This document shows, in pieces, positions 17,585 to 30,690 of a DNA stretch of 64,000 nucleotides (the stretch's first letter is position 1; every line of letters begins with the position of its first letter). The notes under the pieces are model-generated. The model was given only the letters and a program-made list of their open reading frames with translations. It ran no database searches and was not told the origin of the DNA. Origin of the DNA: CAXPZW01 sp964221845 (GTDB lineage: Bacteria; Bacteroidota; Bacteroidia; Flavobacteriales_D; Sanyastnellaceae); NCBI GenBank assembly GCA_964221845.1, contig CAXPZW010000005.1:1-64000 (forward strand), given 5' to 3'. Position numbers and translations under genes: made by a program.

Positions 17585-17657
17585 ACAGGCGTAGCTCAAT
17601 TGGTAGAGTAGTGGTCTCCAAAACCATTGGTTGTAGGTTCGAGTCCTACCGCCTGTG
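17585..17657 (+). tRNA. tRNA-Trp (CCA)
   Basis: Acceptor ACAGGCG/CGCCTGT, discriminator G, D-loop GCTCAATTGGTAGAGT, anticodon loop CTCCAAA (CCA), T-loop AGGTTCGAGTCCT. It lies between tuf and secE, a placement seen in many bacteria, and ends 15 bases before secE. Confidence 0.97.
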
Positions 17658-17672
17658 CAAAGAAGAATAGAG

Positions 17673-17894
17673 ATGGCTGGATTTAGCACTTACATCAAGG
17701 AATCATACGATGAGCTCATTCACAAGGTCACTTGGCCTTCGTGGAGCGAACTCCAGCAAAGCGCCATTTTGGTGTTTGTAGCCTCCCTGATCATTGCACT
17801 GATCGTGTTCGGGATGGATGCATTGTTTGGCCGAAACCCCCAGTACTCATTCCAGGGGATTTTGGGCTATTTGTATGATTTCATCGGCGGGTAA
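17673..17894 (+). CDS. secE: Preprotein translocase subunit SecE
   Basis: SecE clamps SecY in the inner-membrane translocon. The 73-aa short form has the conserved cytoplasmic amphipathic helix (YIKESYDELIHKVTWPSW) and a single C-terminal membrane segment (about residues 31-52). The ATG at 17673 is preferred because the upstream frame overlaps tRNA-Trp. It precedes nusG, as in most bacteria. Confidence 0.95.
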   Translation: MAGFSTYIKESYDELIHKVTWPSWSELQQSAILVFVASLIIALIVFGMDALFGRNPQYSFQGILGYLYDFIGG

Positions 17895-17925
17895 TCCCCC
17901 GGTACTGACTTTTTAAAAGACAGGG

Positions 17926-18477
17926 ATGTCAGACATCGTAAAGAAGTGGTACGTCATTCGCGCGATCAGCGGAAAAGAGAAGAAGGTCAAAGAGCACATC
18001 GAGGCCGAGATCAAAGCGAACGGACTGCAAGACTACGTAGATCAGATTCTGATTCCGACCGAGAAGGTCTTTCAGATTCGCAACGGTAAGAAGGTGAGCA
18101 AAGAGCGCAACTTCCTGCCGGGCTACGTGCTGATTGAAGCATCGTTGGTGGGCGAAGTTCCGCACATCATTCGAGGCATCAACAACGTGATTGGGTTCCT
18201 CGGCGCCGAAAAGCGCGGAGAGCCATTGCCCATGCGCCAGTCAGAAGTGAACCGCATGCTGGGTAAAGTGGATGAGTTGGCCGAGTCGGACGAAGCCATC
18301 AACATCCCATACATCGTCGGCGAGCCTGTGAAGGTGATCGACGGTCCGTTCAACGGCTTCGATGGCATCATCGAAGAGGTGAACGAGGAGAAGAAGAAGC
18401 TCAAAGTGATGGTGAAGATCTTCGGACGGAAGACCCCGCTGGAACTGGGCTACATGCAAGTAGAGAAGGAAAGTTAG
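17926..18477 (+). CDS. nusG: Transcription termination/antitermination factor NusG
   Basis: NusG binds RNA polymerase and couples it to Rho or to the ribosome. The 183-aa protein has the NGN domain (KKWYVIRAISGKEKKVKEHIE; FLPGYVLIEA) and a C-terminal KOW domain (GEPVKVIDGPFNGFDGIIEEVN). Length and order (secE-nusG-rplK) are standard. Confidence 0.96.
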   Translation: MSDIVKKWYVIRAISGKEKKVKEHIEAEIKANGLQDYVDQILIPTEKVFQIRNGKKVSKERNFLPGYVLIEASLVGEVPHIIRGINNVIGFLGAEKRGEPLPMRQSEVNRMLGKVDELAESDEAINIPYIVGEPVKVIDGPFNGFDGIIEEVNEEKKKLKVMVKIFGRKTPLELGYMQVEKES

Positions 18478-18499
18478 AATTACGAATTAACGCGCTTGT

Positions 18500-18542
18500 A
18501 AACGGTGCATTGTCTTTGACAAATGCTTCCCCTTGCACCTTT
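18500..18542 (+). promoter_or_regulatory. Structured leader upstream of rplK-rplA (candidate L1-type autoregulatory site)
   Basis: AAAcGGTGCA pairs with TGCACCTTT (9 bp, one bulged C) and encloses a small TGTC/GACA hairpin plus an asymmetric loop containing AATGCTTCC. It sits 23 bases before rplK. In many bacteria L1 represses its own operon by binding a structured leader; this structure may play that part. That is inference from position and shape. Confidence 0.4.
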
Positions 18543-18565
18543 ACAACATCGGTATATAAATAGTT

Positions 18566-19015
18566 ATGGCTAAGGAAGTAGCTGGATTGATCAAGCTGCA
18601 AATCCGTGGTGGAGCCGCCAACCCTTCACCTCCCGTAGGACCCGCATTGGGTGCGAAAGGGGTGAATATCATGGAGTTCTGTAAGCAGTTTAATGCTCGA
18701 ACTCAAGATAAAGCAGGGAAGGTACTCCCATGTGTGATTACGGTCTACGGCGACAAGTCGTTTGACTTTATCATCAAAACCCCACCTGCCGCTGTACAAC
18801 TGTTGGAGGCTGCAAAGCTGAAGGGAGGTTCTCCCGAATCCAACCGTCAGAAGGTAGGCAAGGTGACCTGGGATCAGGTACGGACCATTGCAGAAGACAA
18901 GATGCCAGATTTGAACTGCTTTACCGTAGAGTCTGCCATGAAAATGGTAGCGGGTACGGCTCGTTCAATGGGTATCAATGTAACCGGTGATTCACCTTTT
19001 AGTCAGGACGCTTAA
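18566..19015 (+). CDS. rplK: 50S ribosomal protein L11
   Basis: A 149-aa uL11 protein that builds the GTPase-associated centre with 23S rRNA. It has the N-terminal GGAANPSPPVGPALG motif and C-terminal RNA-binding domain (PDLNCFTVESAMKMVAGTARSMGI). First gene of rplK-rplA-rplJ-rplL. Confidence 0.97.
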   Translation: MAKEVAGLIKLQIRGGAANPSPPVGPALGAKGVNIMEFCKQFNARTQDKAGKVLPCVITVYGDKSFDFIIKTPPAAVQLLEAAKLKGGSPESNRQKVGKVTWDQVRTIAEDKMPDLNCFTVESAMKMVAGTARSMGINVTGDSPFSQDA

Positions 19016-19029
19016 ACGCGAGAACCCCT

Positions 19030-19716
19030 ATGGGACGATTGACCAAGAACCGCAAAGAAGCGCTTTCGAACTACGACTTGGAAAAGTTGTACTCGGTAGC
19101 CGAAGCTGCGGATGTCATCAAGCAGATCTCTAAAGTGAAGTTTGACGCATCTGTAGACATGGCCGTTCGCCTCGGTGTCGATCCGCGTAAGGCCAACCAA
19201 ATGGTACGTGGCACTGTTTCGCTGCCGCACGGTACGGGTAAGAACGTTCGCGTTCTGGTACTGTGTACTCCAGACAAGGAGCAAGAAGCGAAAGACGCTG
19301 GTGCCGATCACGTTGGCCTTGACGAGTTTCTGACCAAGATTAAAGGTGGCTGGACCGATGTAGATGTAATCATTACCACACCAAACGTAATGGGCAAGGT
19401 GGGAGCACTGGGTCGTATCCTCGGACCACGAGGATTGATGCCAAACCCCAAATCCGGTACCGTTACAATGGATGTTGGCAAGGCTGTGACAGACGTGAAG
19501 GCAGGTAAGATTGACTTCAAGGTTGACAAGTACGGAATCATCCACGCAACTGTGGGTCGCGTTTCGTTCTCGTCTGAGAAACTCGCTGAGAATGCTGAGG
19601 AGCTCATCCAAACCTTGTTGCGCTTGAAGCCCGCCGCTGCAAAAGGGACCTACATCAAATCGATTTCATTGTCGAGCACGATGAGTCCTGGTGTGAATAT
19701 TGAACCCCGAAACTAA
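19030..19716 (+). CDS. rplA: 50S ribosomal protein L1
   Basis: A 228-aa uL1 protein of the L1 stalk, which assists release of deacylated tRNA and often represses its own mRNA. Motifs include KFDASVDMAVRLGVDPRKANQMVRG and LGRILGPRGLMPNPKSGTV. It starts 14 bases after rplK. Confidence 0.97.
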   Translation: MGRLTKNRKEALSNYDLEKLYSVAEAADVIKQISKVKFDASVDMAVRLGVDPRKANQMVRGTVSLPHGTGKNVRVLVLCTPDKEQEAKDAGADHVGLDEFLTKIKGGWTDVDVIITTPNVMGKVGALGRILGPRGLMPNPKSGTVTMDVGKAVTDVKAGKIDFKVDKYGIIHATVGRVSFSSEKLAENAEELIQTLLRLKPAAAKGTYIKSISLSSTMSPGVNIEPRN

Positions 19717-19738
19717 GCTTCGGATAATCCCCTGAAAC

Positions 19739-20260
19739 ATGACTCGCGAAGAGAAAAACGAGGCCATTGAGGCCCTGAAATCAGCGGTAGCGGAGACCCC
19801 GGTACTGTACCTCGCGGATACTTCAGCGCTGGATGCCGAAGCAACCAGTAACCTGCGTCGGGAGTGCTTCAAAAACGGCATTAAGCTGCAAGTGGTGAAA
19901 AACACCCTGCTGCGCAAAGCCCTGGAGTCGTTCGAGGACCGCGATTACGCGCCCTTGATCGGTACTCTGAAAGGAAACACTTCAGTGATGTGGGCCGAGG
20001 TGGGCAACGCTCCGGCAAAGCTCATCAAGGAGTTCCGTAAGAAACACGACAAACCTGTCCTCAAAGCAGCATATGTTGAGGAAGAGTGCTACGTAGGCGA
20101 CGACCAACTGCAGGCATTGGTAGAGATCAAGTCGAAAGACGAGTTGATCGCCGATGTAATCGCACTGCTCGAGTCTCCAATTAAGAGCCTGTTGGGTTCT
20201 CTGGAGTCGGGTGGCGGTACCCTGTCAGGTCTGCTGAAAGCCCTCGAAGACCGCGCTTAA
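19739..20260 (+). CDS. rplJ: 50S ribosomal protein L10
   Basis: A 173-aa uL10 protein, the base of the L7/L12 stalk. N-terminal RNA-binding domain and C-terminal L12-binding helix (SPIKSLLGSLESGGGTLSGLLKAL) are present. It lies 22 bases after rplA. Confidence 0.96.
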   Translation: MTREEKNEAIEALKSAVAETPVLYLADTSALDAEATSNLRRECFKNGIKLQVVKNTLLRKALESFEDRDYAPLIGTLKGNTSVMWAEVGNAPAKLIKEFRKKHDKPVLKAAYVEEECYVGDDQLQALVEIKSKDELIADVIALLESPIKSLLGSLESGGGTLSGLLKALEDRA

Positions 20261-20305
20261 TTTTTCATCATCCTTTTTATTTAGAACCTACAAATCCTTC
20301 ATACA

Positions 20306-20686
20306 ATGGCCGATCTCAAATCAATGGCTGAAGAGCTGGTTAACCTGAGCGTGAAAGACGTAAAGGAACTGGCAGACATCCTCAAAGATGAATACGGCAT
20401 CGAACCAGCTGCTGCAGCAGTAGCAGTAGCCGCCCCAGGCGCTGGTGGTGGTGATGCCGGTGGTGGCGACGAAAAATCAGAATTCGACGTAATTCTGAAA
20501 GCCGCCGGTGGCTCCAAACTTGCAGTTGTGAAACTGGTGAAAGAACTCACCGGTCTCGGACTCAAAGAAGCAAAAGGCATCGTAGATGGCGCACCTGCTC
20601 CTATCAAGGAAGGCGTGCCTAAGGACGAAGCTGAAGCTCTCAAGTCTCAACTGGAAGAAGCAGGAGCTGAAGTTGAGCTCAAGTAA
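20306..20686 (+). CDS. rplL: 50S ribosomal protein L7/L12
   Basis: A 126-aa stalk protein: N-terminal dimerisation helix, an alanine/glycine hinge (AAAVAVAAPGAGGGDAGGGD) and the factor-binding C-terminal domain (KLAVVKLVKELTGLGLKEAK). Followed by a large hairpin before rpoB. Confidence 0.97.
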   Translation: MADLKSMAEELVNLSVKDVKELADILKDEYGIEPAAAAVAVAAPGAGGGDAGGGDEKSEFDVILKAAGGSKLAVVKLVKELTGLGLKEAKGIVDGAPAPIKEGVPKDEAEALKSQLEEAGAEVELK

Positions 20687-20710
20687 GCAACACGCTTCTC
20701 AACCCTTTTA

Positions 20711-20755
20711 AGGTTTAGGCCACGCCATTTTGGCGTTGGCCTAAACCTGTTTTAA
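20711..20755 (+). terminator. Large hairpin (attenuator/partial terminator) between rplL and rpoB
   Basis: AGGTTTAGGCC-ACGCC pairs with GGCGT-t-GGCCTAAACCT (16 bp with one bulged T) and is followed by only GTTTT. The rplL-rpoB interval is a known attenuation point in other bacteria, reducing rpoBC relative to ribosomal proteins; the same role is inferred here. Confidence 0.7.
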
Positions 20756-20810
20756 AAACCCTTGTTTAAAGGGTGTCCACTTTTTTCGATCACCTAAAAC
20801 GGTCAAGGCC

Positions 20811-23800
20811 TTGGCAGCACTGAATCCCAACGCGGAACGTATCAACTTCGCGTCTACCAAAAATCTGTACGAGTACCCGGACTTTCTCGAGATCCAACTC
20901 AAGTCCTTTCAGGAGTTTTTCCAGCTTGAAACCAACCCGGAAAATCGTCACCTCGAAGGACTGTACAAGGTGTTCAGCGAGAACTTCCCGATTACAGATA
21001 CCCGGAACCAATTCGTACTTGAGTTCCTGGACTACTTCATTGACCCGCCCCGATACTCAATTGAGGAGTGCATCGAGCGCGGTCTCACTTACTCAGTGCC
21101 GCTGAAAGCAAAACTGAAGCTGTACTGCACCGACCCCGAACACGAGGATTTCGAAACCATCGTGCAGGACGTGTACTTGGGTACCATCCCATACATGACC
21201 CCACGCGGTTCCTTCGTGGTCAACGGAGCTGAACGCGTGATTGTATCGCAGCTGCACCGTTCGCCAGGTGTGTTCTTCTCACAGAGCCGCCACGCCAACG
21301 GTACCAAGCTGTACTCGGCGCGTATCATTCCATTCAAGGGTTCTTGGATCGAATTCGCGACCGACATCAACAACGTGATGTACGCTTACATCGATCGTAA
21401 GAAGAAGCTGCCGGTAACCACCCTGCTTCGTGCGATTGGCTACGAAAGCGACAAAAATATTCTCGAGATCTTCAACCTTGCCGACGAGGTGAAGGTGACC
21501 AAGACCGGTCTGAAGCGCTGCGTGGGACGCCGTTTGGCTGCACGTGTGCTCAAGACTTGGATCGAAGATTTCGTAGATGAGGATACCGGAGAGGTGGTAT
21601 CGATCGAGCGGAACGAGGTGATCCTCGACCGCGAGACTGTGATCGAAAAAGAGCACCTCGAAGAGATTCTGGAATCAGGCTCTAAGCACATCATCCTCCA
21701 CAAAGAGGACATCAATACGGCCGATTTCACCATCATCTACAACACCCTGCAGAAGGACACCTCCAACTCGGAGAAAGAGGCAGTAGAGCACATCTACCGC
21801 CAGCTGCGTAACGCCGAGCCGCCAGACATGGACACCGCTCGTGGCGTGATCGACAAGCTGTTCTTCTCAGAACAACGCTACGACCTCGGTGAGGTAGGCC
21901 GTTTCCGCATCAACCGCAAGCTGGGCTTGGACCTGGACATGGAGGCGCGCACCCTGACCAAGGAAGACATCATCCGCATCATCAAGTACTTGATCGAGCT
22001 GGTGAACTCCAAGACCGATGTCGATGACATCGATCACCTCTCAAACCGTCGTGTACGTACCGTTGGTGAGCAACTGTACAACCAGTTCTCGGTAGGTCTG
22101 GCCCGTATGGCCCGCACCATCCGCGAGCGTATGAACGTACGTGACAACGAGGTCTTCACCCCGATTGACCTCATCAACGCCAAGACCCTCAGCTCGGTGA
22201 TCAACTCGTTCTTCGGAACCAACCAGCTGAGCCAGTTCATGGACCAAACCAACCCCCTCTCGGAGGTGACCCACAAGCGCCGCCTGTCGGCACTCGGTCC
22301 TGGTGGTCTGAGCCGTGAGCGCGCGGGCTTTGAGGTACGTGATGTTCACTACACCCACTACGGCCGTCTCTGCACCATTGAGACGCCAGAGGGTCCAAAC
22401 ATTGGTTTGATTTCCTCGCTGTGCGTGTTCGCGAAAGTGAACCGTCTGGGCTTCATCGAAACCCCGTACCGCGAAGTGAAGTCCGGCAAGGCGCAACTCG
22501 ACAACAGCAATGTGAAGTACTACAGCGCTGAGGAAGAGGATTCGATGATCATCGCGCAGGCCAATGCTGAAATCGACGACAAAGGCGCCTTTGCAGCCAG
22601 CTACGTGAAGACACGTCTGGAAGGCGACTTCCCCATCACCCCGCCCGACGGCATCCACTTGATGGACGTTGCGCCCAACCAGATTGCCTCGGTAGCAGCA
22701 TCGCTGATTCCATTCCTGGAGCACGATGATGCAAACCGTGCACTGATGGGCTCGAACATGATGCGCCAGGCTGTGCCTGTGATGCAGCCACAATCGCCCA
22801 TCGTTGGTACCGGTATTGAAGGCATGGTGGCCCGCGACTCGCGCGTGCTGCTGACCGCCGAAGGCGACGGTGTAGTAGACTACGTAGACGCACGCGAGGT
22901 GCACATCCGTTACAAGCGCAGTGAAGAAGCCCAATTGGTGAGCTTCAAAGGCGATGTGAAGGTGTACCCAGTGACCAAGTTTGCCCGTACCAACCAAGGT
23001 ACGTGCATGAACCTGCGTCCACTTGTAGCCAAAGGACAAAAAGTCAAGAAGGGCGACGTACTGGTTGAGGGCTACGGCACTGACCAAGGCGAGCTCGGAA
23101 TTGGCATCAACCTGAAGGTGGCATTCATGCCCTGGAAGGGATACAACTTTGAGGATGCGATCGTGATCTCTGAGCGTGTTGTACGCGAAGACATCTACAC
23201 CTCAATCCACGTGAACGAGTACGTACTTGAGGTACGTGACACCAAGCGTGGTGTGGAGGAGTTGACCGCAGACATCCCGAACGTTTCTGAGGAAGCCACC
23301 AAAGACCTCGACGAGCACGGTATCATCCGTATCGGCGCCGAGATCAAGGAAGGCGACATCCTCATTGGTAAAATCACCCCGAAAGGTGAGACCGATCCTT
23401 CTCCGGAAGAGAAACTGCTGCGCGCCATCTTCGGCGACAAGGCAGGTGATGTGAAAGACGCCTCACTCAAGGCCGGTCCTTCGACCACCGGTTTTGTGAT
23501 CGACAAGAAACTCTTCTCTCGCGCCGTGAAGGACCGCAAAGCCAAAGCCTCTGACAAGGCGTTGGTGGAAGCCTTGGATCTGGAATTCGAGAAGGAGCAC
23601 GCGGAATTGAAGAAAGTCTTGGTGGACAAGCTCATGAAGATCGTGGGCGGCAAGACCAGCCAAGGCGTCTTCAACCACTACCGCGAAGAGATGATCAAGA
23701 AAGGGGTGAAGTTCAGCGCCAAGGCTCTGAGCACCCTCGACTACAGCATCGTTAACTCGGACGGTTGGACCAAAGACCAGAACAACAACAACCTGGTCAA

Positions 23801-24626
23801 GCAAACCATCCACAACTACACCCTGAAGTACCACGACATCCTGGGTCAATACAAGCGCAAAAAGTTCCAAATCACCGTGGGTGATGAGCTGCCTGCAGGT
23901 ATTGTTAAACTCGCCAAGGTATACGTGGCCAAGAAGCGCAAGCTGAAAGTGGGTGATAAGATGGCGGGTCGTCACGGTAACAAGGGTATCGTGGCACGCA
24001 TCGTTCGCCAAGAGGACATGCCGTTCCTCGAAGACGGAACTCCGGTAGACATCGTACTCAACCCACTGGGCGTACCATCGCGTATGAACTTGGGTCAGAT
24101 CTACGAGACCGTACTCGGCTGGGCCGGTCAAAAGCTCGGCATGAAGTTCGCCACCCCGATTTTCGACGGTGCGCACATCGATGAGATCAACAAGTACACC
24201 GATGAAGCAGGCATCCCACGTTACGGTGCTGCCCAGCTTTACGACGGTGGAACGGGTAAGAAGTTTGACCAGAAAGCGACCGTAGGTGTGATCTACATGC
24301 TGAAGCTCTCGCACATGGTTGACGACAAAATGCACGCCCGTTCGATTGGCCCATACTCGCTTATTACACAGCAGCCGCTGGGTGGTAAGGCGCAGTTCGG
24401 TGGTCAGCGCTTTGGTGAGATGGAGGTATGGGCACTCGAGGCATTCGGTGCGGCCAACATCCTGCAAGAGATCCTGACCGTGAAGTCTGATGACGTGATT
24501 GGCCGTGCGAAAGCATACGAGGCCATTGTGAAGGGTGATCCCATGCCACGTCCTGGTATCCCGGAATCGTTCAACGTACTGTTGCACGAGCTCCGAGGTC
24601 TGGGTCTGAACGTGACCATGGACTAA
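20811..24626 (+). CDS. rpoB: DNA-directed RNA polymerase subunit beta
   Basis: The 1271-aa beta subunit has the Bacteroidota-type N-terminus (ERINFASTKN..YPDFLEIQLKSF), the rifampicin region QLSQFMDQTNPLSEVTHKRR with sensitive-type residues, and the C-terminal switch motifs (MAGRHGNKGIVARI, KPLGGKAQFGGQRFGEMEVWALEA-like). No ATG precedes the conserved region, so the start is probably the TTG at 20811, rare for so highly expressed a gene. Residue 522 is Thr where nearly all bacteria have Pro (the Pro of CPIETPEGP, E. coli P560). Confidence 0.96.
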   Translation: MAALNPNAERINFASTKNLYEYPDFLEIQLKSFQEFFQLETNPENRHLEGLYKVFSENFPITDTRNQFVLEFLDYFIDPPRYSIEECIERGLTYSVPLKAKLKLYCTDPEHEDFETIVQDVYLGTIPYMTPRGSFVVNGAERVIVSQLHRSPGVFFSQSRHANGTKLYSARIIPFKGSWIEFATDINNVMYAYIDRKKKLPVTTLLRAIGYESDKNILEIFNLADEVKVTKTGLKRCVGRRLAARVLKTWIEDFVDEDTGEVVSIERNEVILDRETVIEKEHLEEILESGSKHIILHKEDINTADFTIIYNTLQKDTSNSEKEAVEHIYRQLRNAEPPDMDTARGVIDKLFFSEQRYDLGEVGRFRINRKLGLDLDMEARTLTKEDIIRIIKYLIELVNSKTDVDDIDHLSNRRVRTVGEQLYNQFSVGLARMARTIRERMNVRDNEVFTPIDLINAKTLSSVINSFFGTNQLSQFMDQTNPLSEVTHKRRLSALGPGGLSRERAGFEVRDVHYTHYGRLCTIETPEGPNIGLISSLCVFAKVNRLGFIETPYREVKSGKAQLDNSNVKYYSAEEEDSMIIAQANAEIDDKGAFAASYVKTRLEGDFPITPPDGIHLMDVAPNQIASVAASLIPFLEHDDANRALMGSNMMRQAVPVMQPQSPIVGTGIEGMVARDSRVLLTAEGDGVVDYVDAREVHIRYKRSEEAQLVSFKGDVKVYPVTKFARTNQGTCMNLRPLVAKGQKVKKGDVLVEGYGTDQGELGIGINLKVAFMPWKGYNFEDAIVISERVVREDIYTSIHVNEYVLEVRDTKRGVEELTADIPNVSEEATKDLDEHGIIRIGAEIKEGDILIGKITPKGETDPSPEEKLLRAIFGDKAGDVKDASLKAGPSTTGFVIDKKLFSRAVKDRKAKASDKALVEALDLEFEKEHAELKKVLVDKLMKIVGGKTSQGVFNHYREEMIKKGVKFSAKALSTLDYSIVNSDGWTKDQNNNNLVKQTIHNYTLKYHDILGQYKRKKFQITVGDELPAGIVKLAKVYVAKKRKLKVGDKMAGRHGNKGIVARIVRQEDMPFLEDGTPVDIVLNPLGVPSRMNLGQIYETVLGWAGQKLGMKFATPIFDGAHIDEINKYTDEAGIPRYGAAQLYDGGTGKKFDQKATVGVIYMLKLSHMVDDKMHARSIGPYSLITQQPLGGKAQFGGQRFGEMEVWALEAFGAANILQEILTVKSDDVIGRAKAYEAIVKGDPMPRPGIPESFNVLLHELRGLGLNVTMD

Positions 24627-24658
24627 GAACCCACCCTAACCCTTTCAACACGATTTCT

Positions 24659-28963
<4,305 letters not shown>

Positions 28964-28980
28964 TAGAACACGACTTAGAG

Positions 28981-29013
28981 AAAGGCGATCCAGTGCGGGT
29001 CGCCTTTTTTTTG
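28981..29013 (+). terminator. Rho-independent terminator after rpoC
   Basis: An 11-bp stem (AAAGGCGATCC/GGGTCGCCTTT, one G-U pair), 5-nt loop, then a run of Ts. It ends the rpoBC operon 17 bases after the stop. Confidence 0.92.
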
Positions 29014-29328
29014 CCTTGGGTTTGGGATCGGCTTTCTAGTGCAAGTGGAAGTGCAAGGGGGTAGTGCAAGGGGGAGTTAAAAGTGAAGAGTGGCTATTTG
29101 CAGGGGTGCTTGCAGAAGGTCGAGAGGGTAGGAGGTTGTTGGGGCGGTTGAGGGCGTGTGCGCAAGTCGAGACAGGGAAGTGGGATGCGGGCTTCTCGGC
29201 TTGCTCATACTGAGGGCAGAAGGCATCTAGGCGAGGCCCTATAGAATACCTGGAGTTGGGTCGCAGGAATGCCCAAAAGAGCTCAGCGCACCTTGCACTA
29301 ACCCTTTACACTTCCACGAAACACTCTA
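29014..29328. other. Non-coding spacer between convergent rpoC and ribH, with AGTGCAAG repeats
   Basis: No credible gene is seen. The octamer AGTGCAAG occurs three times in direct order (29038, 29050, 29063), twice followed by a GGGGG run, and once in inverted orientation near 29291. No terminator was found for the minus-strand ribH within this stretch. Confidence 0.5.
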
Positions 29329-29841
29329 TTAAAATCCAAGCGGGGATCGTCCGCTGCCGTCGTGCGCTTTGTTGAGCGCGACCATTTGGAGGGCGGTGAC
29401 GGCGGCTTCGGTGCCTTTGTTGCCGTGTTTGCCGCCGGAGCGGGCGCGGGATTGGTCGATGTTGTCGTCGGTGAGCACGCCGAAGATGACGGGCTTGCCG
29501 GTTTGCAGGGCCACGTTTTGGATGCCGTGGGCCGTGCCCGAGCAGACGTAATCGAAGTGGGCGGTTTCGCCGCGGATGACACTGCCCAGACAAATGGCGG
29601 CGTCGATGGTGCCGTCGCGCAAAGCCATGGCGGCTCCCAGGGGGAGTTCAAAGGCGCCAGGGACTGCCAGTTCGACGATGTTTTCGGAAAGCACTCCGGC
29701 CTCAAGCAACAGCGCCATGGCGCCGGACTTGAGGCCGGAGGTAATTTCTTGGTTCCACGCTGAGGTCACCACTGCGATGCGGTAACCAGCTGCATTGGGC
29801 AGCGAGGCGGGATCGTATGCCGAGAGGTCGGTGGTTGCCAT
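29329..29841 (-). CDS. ribH: 6,7-dimethyl-8-ribityllumazine synthase
   Basis: RibH condenses 5-amino-6-ribitylaminouracil with dihydroxybutanone phosphate to lumazine, the penultimate riboflavin step. The 170-aa product has the substrate motifs VPGAFELPLGA, CLGSVIRGETAHFDYV and GVLTDDNIDQS, with the catalytic His in the GETAHFD segment. It lies 15 bases downstream of the TPR gene on the same strand, so the two are likely co-transcribed. Confidence 0.95.
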   Translation of the reverse strand: MATTDLSAYDPASLPNAAGYRIAVVTSAWNQEITSGLKSGAMALLLEAGVLSENIVELAVPGAFELPLGAAMALRDGTIDAAICLGSVIRGETAHFDYVCSGTAHGIQNVALQTGKPVIFGVLTDDNIDQSRARSGGKHGNKGTEAAVTALQMVALNKAHDGSGRSPLGF

Positions 29842-29856
29842 CGGGGGCGTGCCGAC

Positions 29857-30552
29857 TTACAGGTAACGCAGCAGCGCCTTGCTTTCTTTGGCGGCTTTGC
29901 GGTACTCGGCTGAGTGTGGGTAGTCGTTGACGATGACTTCCAGCAGCGATTGTGCTTTGCTGTAGTTCTCCAGTTCTACGTTGAGCGTTGCGGCTTTGTA
30001 GTAGTACATGGGAGCAGTGAAGTCTTCAGAGCCTGAGCTGGCAGCTTTCTTGGCAGTCTTTTCCATCCAATCGGCGGCTTGTGCTACTTCGCCCATCTCG
30101 GCATACATGTCGCCTACGTTGCCCATGGCAATCACAGAGATGGCGTTGTCCTTCAGGTCGGTAGCTGCTTTGAAGTGATCGAGGGCCACTTCGTAATCGC
30201 CGTTGTCGCGGTAGATGATGCCGGCGTAGTAGTGCGCCAGGTTGCCGGTAGCGGTGCCGCCGAATTCTTCAGCGATCTCTTCGAAACCCATGTTGAGGCC
30301 GTCGCCGTTGAGGGCGAGGTCCATCGAGTCTTGCTCGAAGTACATCTGTGCTTGCCAGATGTTGTTTTGTGCTTCTTGGGCTTGGGGCTCTACCAGCAGT
30401 TTTTGGTAGGCGAAGAAACCGATCACCGCCAGTGCTACCACGGCCAAGCCGATGGTGAGTGCTTTGCGGTTGCGGTCAACGAATACTTCAGTCTTGGTGT
30501 ACACTTCCTGTACATCCACTATGGTTTCTTCGGTCTGGTTCTTTTTGGCCAT
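29857..30552 (-). CDS. Membrane-anchored tetratricopeptide repeat protein (YfgM-like)
   Basis: A 231-aa protein with a cytoplasmic N-terminus (MAKKNQTEETIVDVQEVYTK), one membrane segment (about residues 33-53) and a periplasmic helical part with TPR-like repeats (LAHYYAGIIYRDNGDYEVALDHFKAA; AMGNVGDMYAEMGEVAQAADWM; MYYYKAATLNVELENYSKAQSLL). The layout resembles YfgM, an ancillary SecYEG/chaperone factor, but the exact role is unproven. The start at 30552 is preferred over one 14 codons upstream because the upstream residues are not typical. It precedes ribH. Confidence 0.82.
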   Translation of the reverse strand: MAKKNQTEETIVDVQEVYTKTEVFVDRNRKALTIGLAVVALAVIGFFAYQKLLVEPQAQEAQNNIWQAQMYFEQDSMDLALNGDGLNMGFEEIAEEFGGTATGNLAHYYAGIIYRDNGDYEVALDHFKAATDLKDNAISVIAMGNVGDMYAEMGEVAQAADWMEKTAKKAASSGSEDFTAPMYYYKAATLNVELENYSKAQSLLEVIVNDYPHSAEYRKAAKESKALLRYL

Positions 30553-30690
30553 GGTTGTGGTCCTTTTTCGGGAGGGCAAAAATAGGGAAAACACTTGATT
30601 TTAGCCGCTTGAGCTGATCGTCTTCCCTGGTCAGGAATGTAGATGTTGGGAGGCCCAGGCCTTCGGAGTTGCTCACGGTCCAGTGACCAA

